Part shown: positions 17,834-28,295 of the stretch, in pieces
Numbering within the stretch: position 1 is the stretch's first letter
How the letters are laid out: each line of letters opens with the position of its first letter
Assembly: GCA_965217605.1 (NCBI GenBank)
Contig: CBDCJB010000013.1
Location: 186,001 to 250,000, forward strand
Direction of reading: 5' to 3'
Length of the DNA: 64,000 nt
Origin: JAYYZW01 sp965217605
GTDB lineage: Bacteria; Pseudomonadota; Gammaproteobacteria; Ga0077536
The notes under the pieces: generated by a model
What the model was told of the DNA's origin: nothing
The model's database searches: none
The model's input: only the letters and a program-made list of their open reading frames with translations
Translations under genes and position numbers: made by a program

Positions 17834-19224
17834 CGACCGTTTACGCAGTCGAGCATCTGCACCAACCTGACGGGTGGCTCACGCCGGGTTATCTGCACGT
17901 GAGCGACGACGGCGTGATTGAAGCGGCCGCCCCGGAACCACCGGCGGAGGGCCCAATCATCCAAATAACCGGGTTCGGCCTACCCGGTCTCGCCAATCTG
18001 CACAGCCACGCGTTTCAGCGCGCGATGGCCGGGCGTACCGAATTCGTCTCAGTTGCGGGCGGCGACGATACGTTTTGGACCTGGCGTGAGTTCATGTACG
18101 ACTTCGTCCAGCGCCTGACGCCCGAACAGTACGAGGCCATCGGCGCATTCGTCTACCTTGAGATGGTCAAGTCGGGCATGACCGCCGTCGGCGAATTTCA
18201 CTACGTACACCACGCGCCGAATGGGACCCGCTACGCCAATCACGCGGAAATGGCGGACCGGTTGATCGCTGCCGCCGATCGCGCCGGCATCGTCATTTGC
18301 ATGCTGCCTGTCCTCTATGCCCACGCCGGTATTGGCCTGCCACCGAATGATGAACAGCGGCGGTTCGTGCATGCGGACGTCGACGAATTTCTCACCCTTG
18401 CCGAGCGCTTGCGCAACCGCAATCGGGACAATGCGGACGTCGAGGTCGGGATCGCGATCCACAGCTTGCGCGCCGTCGCGCCCGACGAGCTGGCGGCGGC
18501 CGTCGAAGGGACGTTGGCGGCTGCACCCGACACCCGCCTGCATATACATGTGTCTGAGCAGCCGCGCGAAGTCGAAGAAGTACGCGCCGGCATCGGCGCG
18601 CGCCCGGTGGAATGGATACTCCACAACACCGACTTGAATGATCGATGGACCTTAGTGCATGCCACCCACGTAACTGAAGACGAATGTCGCGGCCTGGCGT
18701 CGAGCGGCGCGGTCGCAGGTTTGTGTCCGATGACCGAAGCGACCCTCAGTGACGGTATCTTTCCGCTCGTCGATTTTCACCGCCAGGGTGGAACCTGGGG
18801 GATCGGAACGGATAGCCACTACACCACCAGCACGGCCGAAGAACTCCGCGTGCTCGAATGCGGCCAACGACTCGAGAACGGCAAGCGCAACCTGATCGCG
18901 TCGCCGGATACCGCGAACACCCGACATTCGGGTCGGCGTCTACTCGATCTCGCGCTCGCTGGTGGCCGTCAGTCGCTGGGCGTTGAAACGGGCGCGCTCG
19001 TGCCCGGCATGCGTGCGGACATGGTGGTCCTCGATGGAGACGATCGCGCGCTCATCGGTCACGGGCCGGCCACGGTGTTAGATGCGTGGATTTTATCGGG
19101 CCCCACCAATCCGGTACGCGACGTGATGATCGGCGGACGTTGGATCGTGCAAGACGGTCGGCACCCACGCGAGGACACCATCACCGCCGCTTATAAGACC
19201 GCAATGAGCGAACTGAATACGTAA
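17830..19224 (+). CDS. hutF: Formimidoylglutamate deiminase
   Basis: 464 residues. GLANLHSHAFQRAMAGRTE carries the zinc ligands His58 and His60; FWTWREFMYDFVQRLTPEQY and VGEFHYVHH are HutF hallmarks; GIAIHSLRAV, HIHVSEQ and GIGTDSHYTTS complete the amidohydrolase site. It deaminates N-formimino-L-glutamate to N-formyl-glutamate, the five-step Hut branch found in pseudomonads. Its start overlaps the hutI stop (ATGA), so the two are translationally coupled. Confidence 0.92.
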   Translation: MTTVYAVEHLHQPDGWLTPGYLHVSDDGVIEAAAPEPPAEGPIIQITGFGLPGLANLHSHAFQRAMAGRTEFVSVAGGDDTFWTWREFMYDFVQRLTPEQYEAIGAFVYLEMVKSGMTAVGEFHYVHHAPNGTRYANHAEMADRLIAAADRAGIVICMLPVLYAHAGIGLPPNDEQRRFVHADVDEFLTLAERLRNRNRDNADVEVGIAIHSLRAVAPDELAAAVEGTLAAAPDTRLHIHVSEQPREVEEVRAGIGARPVEWILHNTDLNDRWTLVHATHVTEDECRGLASSGAVAGLCPMTEATLSDGIFPLVDFHRQGGTWGIGTDSHYTTSTAEELRVLECGQRLENGKRNLIASPDTANTRHSGRRLLDLALAGGRQSLGVETGALVPGMRADMVVLDGDDRALIGHGPATVLDAWILSGPTNPVRDVMIGGRWIVQDGRHPREDTITAAYKTAMSELNT

Positions 19225-19379
19225 GTCTCACCTGCCGATCGGCGAGCATTCGCTGCCTGTTAACGACCCGCCCGCTCACCCCGCACGCGTGTTCGCGTCG
19301 CTCGCGGATGGCGGGCACCGATGGACGCGTCTATGCTTGGAAAGTAATCAATGGAGTCAATTACCAGGGAGAAGTAACC

Positions 19380-19700
19380 ATGTCCACCTTCCTTATGTTC
19401 GGCAAGTACTCGGCTGAGGCTGCGAAAGGGATCAGTGCGGCACGTACGACAAAAGCAACCAAGGCCATCAAAGCGGTGGGCGGTAAAGTTCGCGGTGCGT
19501 ACACCCTACTCGGCGTACATGATTTGGTTTTTATCGTCGATCTTCCGAGTATCGACGCGGCAATGGAGGTCTCCATCGCCCTCCTCAAGTTGACCGGAAT
19601 CGAATTCGTGACCGCGCCCGCGGTCGAGGTTACAGACTTCGATGCGTTGGTCTCTGGCAAAAGTAGGAAGCCTCGCCGAAAGACGAAAAAAAGACGCTAG
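19380..19700 (+). CDS. GYD-domain protein
   Basis: 106 residues from ATG 19380 (GGGAG eleven bases upstream). FLMFGKYSAEAAKGISAART then KATKAIKAVGGKVRGAYTLL and DLVFIVDLP match the small GYD-domain family, an alpha/beta ferredoxin-like fold of unknown role. The C-terminus is a very basic tail (SRKPRRKTKKRR) that could bind nucleic acid. Confidence 0.82.
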   Translation: MSTFLMFGKYSAEAAKGISAARTTKATKAIKAVGGKVRGAYTLLGVHDLVFIVDLPSIDAAMEVSIALLKLTGIEFVTAPAVEVTDFDALVSGKSRKPRRKTKKRR

Positions 19701-19730
19701 ATTGAATTCGTCGGTCGCGCGGCCGGCGGC

Positions 19731-20297
19731 TCACCGTCCCTTCTGATAGGTCCCGATCAACTCGGCGCGGGCTAATACGTGGCCCTCCATCGCGTCTTCG
19801 AGTTCAGCCTTGCTGGGCGCACCCAGATCGGGCAGCACCGTGTCGAGCGCATAGAGTTTGTGGAAATAGCGATGCCGGCCAATCGGTGGGCATGGACCGC
19901 CGTAACCGGTGCGCTTCCAGTCGTTCAACCCTCGTCGTACGCCGGCCGGAAGCTCCTTCGCCGCCTCCGCGTCAGGGGGAATGTTATAGACCACCCAATG
20001 TACCCAAGTCATCTGAGGCGCGGCGGGATCCGGCGCATCCGGATCGTCGACGATGAGCGCGAGGCTCTTAGCGCCGGTCGGGACGCCCGACCAGGCGAGC
20101 GGCGGCGACAGGTCGCTCCCTTCGCAGGTGTACTCGACGGGGATGGCCTCACCGTCAGCGAACGCAGTCGACGTCAATTGGAATCCTACGGGTGCGACTT
20201 CCTTTTCCCGAACGATCGCTTCCTCCGCGTCACAACCCGGCGCCACGATTGCTGTGAACGCGGCGAAGATTAATATGGAGGAAAGGTACCGTGGCAT
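19731..20297 (-). CDS. YbhB/YbcL-type (PEBP/Raf-kinase-inhibitor-like) lipoprotein
   Basis: 188 residues from the ATG at 20297; upstream in-frame codons exist to 20369 but this start gives a clean signal peptide with a lipobox-like VAPGC (Cys22). The PEBP fold follows: YTCEGSDLSPPLAWSGVPTG, LIVDDPDAPDP, WVHWVVYNIP and YGGPCPPIGRHRYFHKLYAL, all family signatures. Bacterial members bind small anionic ligands; their physiology is unclear. Confidence 0.87.
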   Translation of the reverse strand: MPRYLSSILIFAAFTAIVAPGCDAEEAIVREKEVAPVGFQLTSTAFADGEAIPVEYTCEGSDLSPPLAWSGVPTGAKSLALIVDDPDAPDPAAPQMTWVHWVVYNIPPDAEAAKELPAGVRRGLNDWKRTGYGGPCPPIGRHRYFHKLYALDTVLPDLGAPSKAELEDAMEGHVLARAELIGTYQKGR

Positions 20298-20497
20298 TCG
20301 TTTATGGTTGTGTTTTAGAAAATGGCACCGGGGATATTCTCGCATGGCCTTTAAACAGGGAGAATACACGCACGGCCTTCATCTCGGTGCGTTTTTCTCG
20401 CCGCCCATTTGCGCGGAAACGTGCGGTACCGTAATCGACACCAGGCCGCCCAGAAAATGAAGCACAGACGAATGATCGAACATCCAGTGCGCCGCAC

Positions 20498-21400
20498 GTG
20501 AAGGGCCATTCCCACGCGCCTGGCATTCAAGGCCGCCGCCTGTGGCTTGCCATCGTCATCAATCTCGGATTAAGCCTGGCACAGATTGCGGGCGGGATCG
20601 TGGCAGGCAGCTTAGCCCTGATCGCGGACGCGCTGCACAATCTGAGCGACGCAGGTTCGCTGCTCATCGCCCTCGTCGCTCAGCGTATCGCCGGTCGGCC
20701 CGCTGACGAGATTATGACCTTCGGCTATGGGCGCGCGGAGATCATCGGGGCCCTGATCAACTTTACGACGCTGATCGTCATCGGCCTCTATCTGATATAT
20801 GCAGCGATCGCACGATTCTTCGATCCGCAGCCCATCACCGGTTGGATCGTCGTGATCGTCGCGACCGTCGCACTCGTGATCGATGCTGCAACCGCCGGCC
20901 TGCTGTTTACGCGCTCAAAGGAAAGTATGAATGTGCGTGCGGCATTCCTGCATAATCTCGCCGACGCGTTCGCCTCGCTGGGCGTCATCCTTGCCGGCAC
21001 ACTTGTCATTCTGTTTGGTTGGACGATCGCCGATCCGATCGTGACGCTGCTCATTGCGGGCTACGTGCTGTATCACGGGCTCTCGGAGATCGGTGGCGCC
21101 ATACGGATCTTGATGTCGGGTACGCCGCGGGAGTCCGATCTGCGGGAAACGGTTCGGGCGATGGCGGCGGTGCAAGGCGTGCTTTCCGTTCATCACGTTC
21201 ATCTCTGGGCCATCGATGAAAATCGGCAATCACTTGAAGCGCACGTGGTGACCGACGTTCGCACGGCGACCGGTGCGGAAGAGTTAAAGGCGAGAATTAA
21301 AAGCGAGCTCCGTCATCAGTTCGATATCGAACATACGACTCTGGAGTTGGAATACACGGACGATACGGATGCCTGCGACGACGAAGACCACGAACGTTAA
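20498..21400 (+). CDS. Cation diffusion facilitator family transporter (CzcD/ZitB-like)
   Basis: 300 residues from GTG 20498. Six membrane helices span about residues 15-205; the zinc-site motifs ADALHNLSDAG (helix II) and HNLADAFASLGV (helix V) each carry the HxxxD/DxxxH pattern. A cytosolic ferredoxin-like domain follows (HHVHLWAIDEN) and a C-terminal acidic, His-containing tail. It should export Zn2+ (or Cd2+/Co2+) in exchange for protons. Confidence 0.92.
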   Translation: MKGHSHAPGIQGRRLWLAIVINLGLSLAQIAGGIVAGSLALIADALHNLSDAGSLLIALVAQRIAGRPADEIMTFGYGRAEIIGALINFTTLIVIGLYLIYAAIARFFDPQPITGWIVVIVATVALVIDAATAGLLFTRSKESMNVRAAFLHNLADAFASLGVILAGTLVILFGWTIADPIVTLLIAGYVLYHGLSEIGGAIRILMSGTPRESDLRETVRAMAAVQGVLSVHHVHLWAIDENRQSLEAHVVTDVRTATGAEELKARIKSELRHQFDIEHTTLELEYTDDTDACDDEDHER

Positions 21401-21410
21401 TTCGAAATCG

Positions 21411-21475
21411 TTCGCCCGCAAGCAGGCTCCTACGGCGCATAACCATGTCGTCGTAGGAGCCCGCTTGCGGGCGAA
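21411..21475. repeat. Inverted pair of REP-like elements
   Basis: TTCGCCCGCAAGCAGGCTCC (21411-21430, plus TAC) and GTAGGAGCCCGCTTGCGGGC (21453-21472, plus GAA) face each other across 19 bases. This BIME-like arrangement lies just past the transporter stop and may stabilise or end its mRNA. Confidence 0.75.
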
Positions 21476-21493
21476 TGCAAATTAAACCCACTC

Positions 21494-21709
21494 CTACGCA
21501 ATCTTAGCCGTGCGCAAAACTTCCGCGCTGCGGTCATTGTGACGCTGTAAAATTTCCAGAGTGTCGTCGGCGGGAATGGGTTTGCAAAAGAGGTAGCCTT
21601 GCATTTCATCGCACTCGAGTTCCTTCAAAAAAGCCCGCTGGGCTTCAGTTTCGACGCCTTCGGCGACGACGCTTAACTGCATTGTGCGCCATGGCAATAA
21701 TGGCGGTAA
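21494..21709 (-). pseudogene. C-terminal EAL-domain fragment cut off by the IS4-family insertion
   Basis: The minus strand encodes LSVVAEGVETEAQRAFLKEL followed by CDEMQGYLFCKPIPADD, the end of an EAL (c-di-GMP phosphodiesterase) domain. It continues the gene that breaks off at 24687: the nine-base target copy TTACCGCCA joins ..KLIITA to ..IIAMAHN. Between MAHN and LSVVAEG the frame is off by two missing bases (about 21680), so the fragment has decayed further. Confidence 0.85.
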
Positions 21710-22022
21710 CTGAAGGATCCCCACGAAACTAGGCCTCAGTCAAGGGGGTTAAGGTAATTTGCTGTAAGGCAGTCATGGACTGTTCGATGTCGGTTATTGT
21801 CAACGTCAGGGTTTTCGTGCGAAAACTTTGTAAGCCCAAAAAGAAAGTCGAGAGCACGGGTCGATGCCGGGTCGTGTTGGCCTGGTAATGTCGCTGAAGG
21901 CCGAAACGTTACATCGTATGGCCGACCAACCAAGCAACCAACGTTGCCAAGGTACCGATCAGAACAAGGATTGAAAGCCGTTGTGCACTGTTTTAACGTG
22001 CGTTGCGGAAATAGAGTCCTAA

Positions 22023-23634
22023 CCGGGATATTTCATAAAAAAAGAGGGCAAGCCCTTTCTAATCCGTTATAATTCAGTTAGTTAGGCTGAAAACGGAAAG
22101 GACTCGCCCGTGACAGAATGTACCCAGACTGCGCTGCAATTTCCACGCTTTTCTCGCCGCAAGATCGACGTCTCATTCAACGGCGGTGACATCACGTCCA
22201 ACGGTGGGGTGCAGTTGCTGCGCTTGGCCGATGAACGGACCGGGTTGATCAAGGCCGCGGCACGGGCCATTGGGGATTCTCGCCGGACAAAGAGCTGCAC
22301 CCACGATCTGGAGTCGCTGGTCCGACAGCGGGTCTATGGCATTTCCCTGGGCTATGAGGACCTCAACGACCACGAGGCATTGCGCGCGGACTTGGCTCTG
22401 CAGACGGCGCTTTCCCGGGATGAGTCGCTGGCGAGCCCGTCGACGTTGTGCCGACTGGAGAACCGCGCGAACCGCAACACCGCGGTGGCCCTGCACAAGG
22501 TACTCATTGATAACTTTATCGCCTCTTACAAACAAGCGCCCCGACGACTGATACTCGATGTGGATGCCACCGACGATCGGGTGCATGGTGATCAAGAGGG
22601 CCGCTTCTTCCACGGCTACTACGACCACTACTGCTTTCTGCCCTTGTACGTGTTCTGTGGCGATCAACTGTGGGTCAGTTATCTGCGTTCGAGCAAGATC
22701 GACGGCGCAAAACACAGTTGGGCGATCTTGGCGCTGTTGATCAAACGGTTGCGTCAGGCGTGGCCGAAGGTCGAGATCCTGGTGCGCGCCGATTCCGGCT
22801 TTTGCCGCTGGCGGATGCTGCGCTGGTTCGATCGCCACGGCGTGGATTACGTCATTGGTATCGCGAAAAACCCGCGTTTGCACGATCAATCGTTAGCGTT
22901 GCGCACGTTGGCTCAGTGGCGGTATTGGATGATGGGTGAGAAGCAGCGCCTGTTCAGCGAGGTCCGTTACGCCGCACAGACTTGGGATACCCCGCGACGG
23001 GTGATCGTCAAGGCCGAGCACAGCGCCCGCGGCAGCAATCCCCGCTTCGTGGTGACCAACCTCACCGGCAATGCCCAACGCATCTACGACCGCATCTACT
23101 GCGCCCGCGGCGAGATGGAGAACCGGATCAAGGAGCAGCAGTTGGGCCTGTTTGCCGATCGCACCAGTTGCCACACCTGGTGGGCCAATCAGTTCCGGCT
23201 GTTGCTCTCAAGCTTGGCTTACACGCTGTTGGAGACGATCCGCCGGGTGGCACTACACGGAACAGCACTGGCTCGCGCGCAATGCGGCACGCTGCGCCTG
23301 AAACTATTACGCATCGGCGCCATCGTCTTGCGCAATACCAGGCGCATCCGACTGTTGCTCTCCAGTGCTTACCCCAATCGAGAACTGTTCTGCCTGGTGG
23401 CCGCTCGCCTCAAACCGGGATAGTCGTCCCAACGCCAGTCGCCTCGTGTTCGATTCCTTGTGAGTCGGGGTGTCGCTCGCCTCCGAAACGACTCGTGCAT
23501 CGCAATCGGCGATAAATCCACCGGTGGCGCGCCGAAACGTCGCGCTCAAGCGCCGCTTCGTGCCACCACCAACGAATTCCGACCCATGATCGACCAACTC
23601 CACGCCCAATCTCACTGCTCATGCAATATCCGGG
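22023..23634 (+). mobile_element. IS1380-family insertion sequence nested in the IS4 element
   Basis: 1612 bp. The left end CCGGGATATTTCAT (22023-22036) and the reverse complement of the right end, CCCGGATATTGCAT (23621-23634), match at 12 of 14 positions. Four-base direct repeats CTAA flank it (22019-22022 and 23635-23638). About 200 bases between the transposase stop and the right end hold no gene that I recognise. Confidence 0.9.
22110..23423 (+). CDS. IS1380-family transposase
   Basis: 437 residues from GTG 22110, uninterrupted. RRKIDVSFNGGDITSNGGVQ and LLRLADERTGLI open it as in IS1380/DDE_Tnp_1-type transposases; DDE residues are in LDVDATDDRVHGDQEG, LVRADSGFCRW and GEMENRIKEQQLGLFADRTS. 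Full-length and with intact ends, so the element may still be able to move. Confidence 0.92.
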   Translation: MTECTQTALQFPRFSRRKIDVSFNGGDITSNGGVQLLRLADERTGLIKAAARAIGDSRRTKSCTHDLESLVRQRVYGISLGYEDLNDHEALRADLALQTALSRDESLASPSTLCRLENRANRNTAVALHKVLIDNFIASYKQAPRRLILDVDATDDRVHGDQEGRFFHGYYDHYCFLPLYVFCGDQLWVSYLRSSKIDGAKHSWAILALLIKRLRQAWPKVEILVRADSGFCRWRMLRWFDRHGVDYVIGIAKNPRLHDQSLALRTLAQWRYWMMGEKQRLFSEVRYAAQTWDTPRRVIVKAEHSARGSNPRFVVTNLTGNAQRIYDRIYCARGEMENRIKEQQLGLFADRTSCHTWWANQFRLLLSSLAYTLLETIRRVALHGTALARAQCGTLRLKLLRIGAIVLRNTRRIRLLLSSAYPNRELFCLVAARLKPG

Positions 23635-24624
23635 CTAACCGGGCATTCTTCATATCACGGAAACTCTCTTCAATCTGCATACGCAATTGATAACACCGCA
23701 TCACCTGTTTGGCCGCCCGCGCGCCCAAAGAGGTGACCAATACCCACGGTTCGCGCTGGCGTCGTTCGTTCGCCAGGCTGCGACCACCGCGTGCACGCGT
23801 GCCGGGCAGGTCAAAAGTTGACGGCCCCGCTTATTGTTCTTTACCAGATAGAGGTCACAGGCCAACGGGTGCTTTTGGGTCAGTTCGACGCTCCCGATAT
23901 GCCGTAGACGTGAGGTGGCCGTCACATGCAACGTTCGGCACGGTTGCCAACTGCCCTCGTTGTCCAACCGATAATGGGTGCGTCCGCGCACGCGACCGAC
24001 CCAGTCCCAACCCATCCGTTCGACCTGTTTAAACCAAGGGGTGCGGAAACCTGCATCTGTCACTAAGATCGGGCAACACCCCGGCGGCAAGATGTCCCGT
24101 AAGTGGGCCAGAAAGCGCCTCCTCACCTGTCGGTTGTCGTACACCGACAGCGGATGCACTTCTTCGTAAAGTGTCAGGGCACGGCCTCCCACCGGAACTG
24201 CCGCACGTAATAACTGCCACGACCGGTCTTCGCGCATATCCGACCAATCCAAAATAATCACCGGACGCCGCGCTTGGCCAAGCACCACCGTCGCTATCGT
24301 CTTATAAAGTGCATGTCGCTCTGACTGAAGATGACGATTACCGACTAACCGGTCGACTCGCTTGATGTTGTGTTTGACCCGAGCATCTGATTCCAGCGCG
24401 CGGCCAAGACCCGATAAGCTCATCTGTCGACCGACTAACAGCGCTCCAACGCTCGCCATCAAGGCCTTGAGTCTAACCGCGTGGACCTGTGGACAAGCTT
24501 GCCTGATTATTCTGTGTAACAATCTCAGTGCATGCATGGCGTTCTCCCGTGACCAATTTGGTTTCGTCACCGTTATTGATCACCGAACGTCATGCATGTT
24601 CCCTAAACGTCGTTAGTTTTTTTC

Positions 24625-27492
24625 CTAAATTATTATTTTCCTTCTCGTTTCTCCCTGTTTTCGTGGGGAGCCTTCAGTGGCGGTAATGATCAGCTTGTCT
24701 TGCTCGTCCGGTACGGTATCGCTCAAGAAAGACCGGTCGATCTTGAGCGTATTCACCGGCAGGTGTTTCAAGTATGCAAGCGAGGAGTAGCCCGTTCCGA
24801 AGTCGTCGATCGCGATGTGAACACCGGCTGCCGCAAGCCGCTTGATCGTATCGATTGCCTCGTTGAAATTTTCCATGACGACAGACTCGGTCACTTCGAT
24901 TTCAAGCATGGAGGGCGGCACGGCCGTCGCCTCGAGCGACTTCGCGATCTGCTCGAACAGATCCTTTTCGCGAAATTGCAGCGGCGATAAGTTGAGCGCG
25001 ACACCGACGTCGGCATAACCCGCTTCAGCCCACTTGCGCGCCTGTGCACACCCGGTTTTGATCACCCACCGACCGATCTCGCTAATGAGCCCGGTATGTT
25101 CGGCGACCGGGATGAAATCGACCGGCGAGACCGCGCCAATTTTGGGATTGTTCCACCGCAATAAGCCCTCCATGCTGGTGATGCGTCCGGTCTTGAAATC
25201 CAATTTCGGCTGATAGTGCAACAAGAACTCACCGTTCTCGAGCGCATTATGCATCTGACCCTCGAGCCACAGGTGCCGGTAGGAAAGTTGATTCAGTTCG
25301 TCAGAGAAGAACGCGAAGTTATTACGCCCCAACCGCTGTTTCGCGTTATAGCGTGCCGCACTCGTATTTTTAACGAGTTGCTCCGGATCGTCTGTATCGT
25401 GAGGCAACAGGCTGACGCCGGCGCTGCAACTGATGAAGATCTCGTTCCCGTCGATATTCAGGGGCTCTGACAAATTATCCAGCAACCGCTTGATGATCCA
25501 CGTCGCCGCATCTGTGTCCTTGAGATCGTTCAGCAGGATGCCGAATTCGTCGGCGCCCGTACGCGATATCGTCGCCGCCGACGAGTCGCTACCGAGCAAC
25601 GCAACGGTGTCCGTCTGTCGCAGGATCTCGAGCAAGCGCTCGCCCGCTTTACGCAATACCTTGTCGCCGACTACGAAACCAAGTGCATCATTGATGCGAC
25701 GAAAGAGATCGATATCGAGGACGATGACAGCGCAGACACGCTCGAACCGTTCACTGTGCGCCGCAGCCTGTCGAATACGGTCGATCAGAAGCATGCGGTT
25801 CGGCAAACCGGTCACGTTATCGTGCCCTATTGGCCCAGCATGTGTTGATTCGTTATCAGTTAGTTTTGCCTCGAGTTCGGCAATGTGTTCTTGCAGCGAC
25901 TGGATCTCCTGGTGATCATCCGATACGGAAGCGGTGCTCGCCGTGGGTTCTTTGGACTCGGCATCCGCGGGATCCTGGCCGGCCTCTAGGTCTAATATGT
26001 CGTTAACCTCAGTTTTCTCGCCTTCCCATGCGACCACGCGATTGCGGCCGTTTTCCTTCGCGACGTACAGGGCCTGATCGGCGAGCGCGATCAACTCCGC
26101 CGGAGTTTTGACTCCGTTTTCGAGCATTGCCACACCGAAACTCGCCGTAACTCTGATCGATTCATCGAAGGTCTTGTGCGAAACCTCCTTGATATTCGCG
26201 CGCAAGCGCTCTGCGATCAACGTCGCCGCGCTGAGTTCCGCACCCGGCAGCATGATGCAGAATTCCTCACCGCCGTAACGGCCGACGAGATCGTCCGGGC
26301 GCGCATTGCTGCGCAATTCGCTCGATACGACCTGGACCACTTTGTCGCCCATGCCGTGGCCATGGGTATCATTGATCTTTTTGAAGTGATCGATATCCGT
26401 CATGATACAGGCGAGCGGCTTGTCGGATTGCGATGCCTCGCCAAACAACAAATCGCTCTTTTCGAAGAACGCGCGCCGGTTCAAGCATCCCGTCAACGCG
26501 TCGCGAGTTGCGAGAAATTCGAGCTCGACCGTCTTTTCCTGTAGTTCCTGCCGCGATTTTTGTAGCGCTTTGATAGTCTGCTTGAGCTCGAGCTGCTTGC
26601 GCTCTAGATCGGTCAAGTCGTCAAACGTTGCAAGAGCGCCCCGCAGCTTTCCATTGGCATCGGTAATCGGCGTCGTGTTGACCGTAAAGGTGCGCGGAGC
26701 ACCGTGAACGGTAGCGAATCGAACCAGCGTACCCGTTTTGGAGCTGCTGTTCGCGAGCGCGGTTTTCCAGGGAAGTTCTTGTTCGCTCTGCTCCCAGCCA
26801 AGATCAGAGATCTTCTTACCGACCAGCCCGGATGCAGACGATTCGACCTTAACGGAGAACGACGTATTGGCTAGGATAATATTTTCGTGCTCGTCCATGA
26901 TTACGAGTCCTTCCGCCAGCGTATCGAACGCCGACTTGACCCGTTCCGGGATGACTGAACTCGGATCGAGTTCCTTCAAGGTGCGCTTGAGGAACCAAAG
27001 GAAATTCACGAAACACGCGATCATCATGAATACTGTAAGCGGCAGCAGTGGCTGGCCAAAGCTGAATGGGATCGATGTCTTCGGTAATTCGGTGAACGCA
27101 ACCTGTACCGTGCCCCAGAGTTTGCCGTCTGCGAAAATCGGTACTTGTACGTGCGTGGTGGTGGATTGGTCCGCCGGGATATCCTGCCAGTGCATCAGAT
27201 GATCCTCGGCTTGAAGGAGCTGGCGACCGTCATTCGTATTGATCGCCGCCGAAAGGATCGTGTTGTCCCGCGAGGCGAGGTCCTCGATCGTGCCGCGCAC
27301 GAGCTCGAGATCACCTTGGCGCAGCGCCTTTGAGAATTGCACTGCAAAGGACTCTACGAGCACTTTGCGCCCTTCGAGAAAGCCGCGAAACTCGCTTGGC
27401 ACTACGCCGATCAATTCGCCGCACAACAAAATGCTTATCGTCAGCATGACGAGCGCGAAAACGACTTTACGGACGGGCGTGAATATCTTCAT
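24625..27492 (-). pseudogene. Membrane GGDEF-GGDEF-EAL protein truncated by the IS4 insertion
   Basis: Genuine coding runs from 27492 to 24687; the last codons to 24625 are IS sequence. Residues 10-30 and 146-168 are membrane helices around a periplasmic sensor; a PAS domain covers about 180-300, with a coiled coil near 295-325. The first GGDEF domain (325-490) has the active RYGGEEF (407-411). A second, degenerate one (about 560-730) has TGADEF (645-650). The EAL domain begins near 745 with SMEGLLRW in place of EAL and DDFGTGYSS (896-904), then breaks at 939. The remnant could still make c-di-GMP but cannot be a complete phosphodiesterase. Confidence 0.9.
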
Positions 27493-27522
27493 GTGGCTAC
27501 GATCTCACTCCTACCGCATGAT

Positions 27523-28295
27523 TCAATTACCGGTAGACTCGAAGAACGCATCTTCTACACCTAGATCGTTCGGTTCAGCTAAATCTTTACCCTTTTCGCC
27601 GTCTTTAGGATCTTTTTTCTTGGCCCGTTTCTTACCGAGAACGGGCAGCGGATCGAACGAACCCCAGATCGGTAACATCGACATCACGCTGGCCGACAGG
27701 TACCCCGCGCGAAGCAGCCAACTCACGTAGCCCGCTGTCAGCGTAAATGCCATGCCGCTCGCGGCCTCGAACATCTTGCCCTATATGCCGTCGCGGTCGA
27801 GCCCGTCGTCCATCTGGTCGAGCATAGAGGTGATTTGATCCCAACCCTCGGCTCCAATAGCTACCGATAACACCGCTTCGACGCCCTGCTCGACGTCTTT
27901 GATCAGAATCTTGACCAGTCGGCTGATCGCTTCATGCGGATCGCCGTCACCGTCATCGACATTTCCGTCAGCGTCCTGCACTGCACCACCTAGCGTAATG
28001 CCGGTAGTCGAAAGGAAACCGGAGACATCGAGTTCACGTAACTCGGAAGACGATGAACCGCTGGTCGCGGTCGATTGCGACGATGCGTCGACGGTTTGAT
28101 CGGTAACGGAATCGAAGGTCAGGCTGCCGACCTCTAACTCCTCGTTAGCATCGGGATTGTGAGTGAGATCTTCATAAATAAGCTCGTCTAAGGTCGGCGT
28201 AGGGTCTTCGGTAGCCGAAGTGTCTGCGGAGCTGGCGTAATCATCCGCCGCGCGTCGTGGTCAGGCTCGAGGATGAGCGATGGAATGCTAATCAT
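27523..28295 (-). pseudogene. Decayed small surface protein (LEP-start, membrane-anchored C-terminus)
   Basis: The minus frame reads MISIPSLILEP from 28295, then shifts near 28250 into an acidic, Ser/Thr/Asp-rich stretch (DYASSADTSATEDPTPTLDE). After GLDRDGI it meets TAG (27783-27781) and continues in frame with GKMFEAASGMAFTLTAGYVS then WLLRAGYLSASVMSMLP. This hydrophobic end, followed by FDPLPVL and a Lys/Asp-rich tail, resembles the C-terminal anchor of large cadherin-like or DUF4347-type surface proteins, and the LEP start resembles their N-terminus. The long middle is missing. It lies 30 bases upstream of the GGDEF-EAL gene in the same direction. Confidence 0.55.

Larger units (their letters stand above)
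21729..24537 (-). pseudogene. IS4-family transposase, decayed and interrupted
   Basis: Start taken at ATG 24537 (CGGGAG upstream); a GTG at 24570 is possible. DDE catalytic residues are visible in ILDWSDMRED and LVTDAGFRT, and the YREK signature YQLRMQIEESFRDMK fits Y-(2)-R-(3)-E-(6)-K exactly. The frame shifts near 23800-23815 (just after LLTCPARVH). At 23638 the IS1380 element interrupts it; the remaining C-terminus (RLSILVLIGTLATLVAWLVG) lies at 21729-22018 and contains two in-frame TAA codons. The enzyme cannot be active. Confidence 0.88.
21710..24677 (-). mobile_element. IS4-family insertion sequence, itself split by an IS1380-family element
   Basis: Terminal inverted repeats CTGAAGGATCCCCACGAAA (21710) and, reading inward on the minus strand from 24677, CTGAAGGCTCCCCACGAAA differ at one base. 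Nine-base direct repeats TGGCGGTAA flank it at 21701-21709 and 24678-24686. Without the nested element and its target copy the IS is about 1352 bp, a normal IS4-family size. Confidence 0.9.

Noticed and set aside
21710..24677. The two insertion sequences as one composite transposon
   Set aside because: The inner element has its own ends and 4-bp target duplication inside the IS4 transposase gene, so this is nesting and not a composite with cargo.
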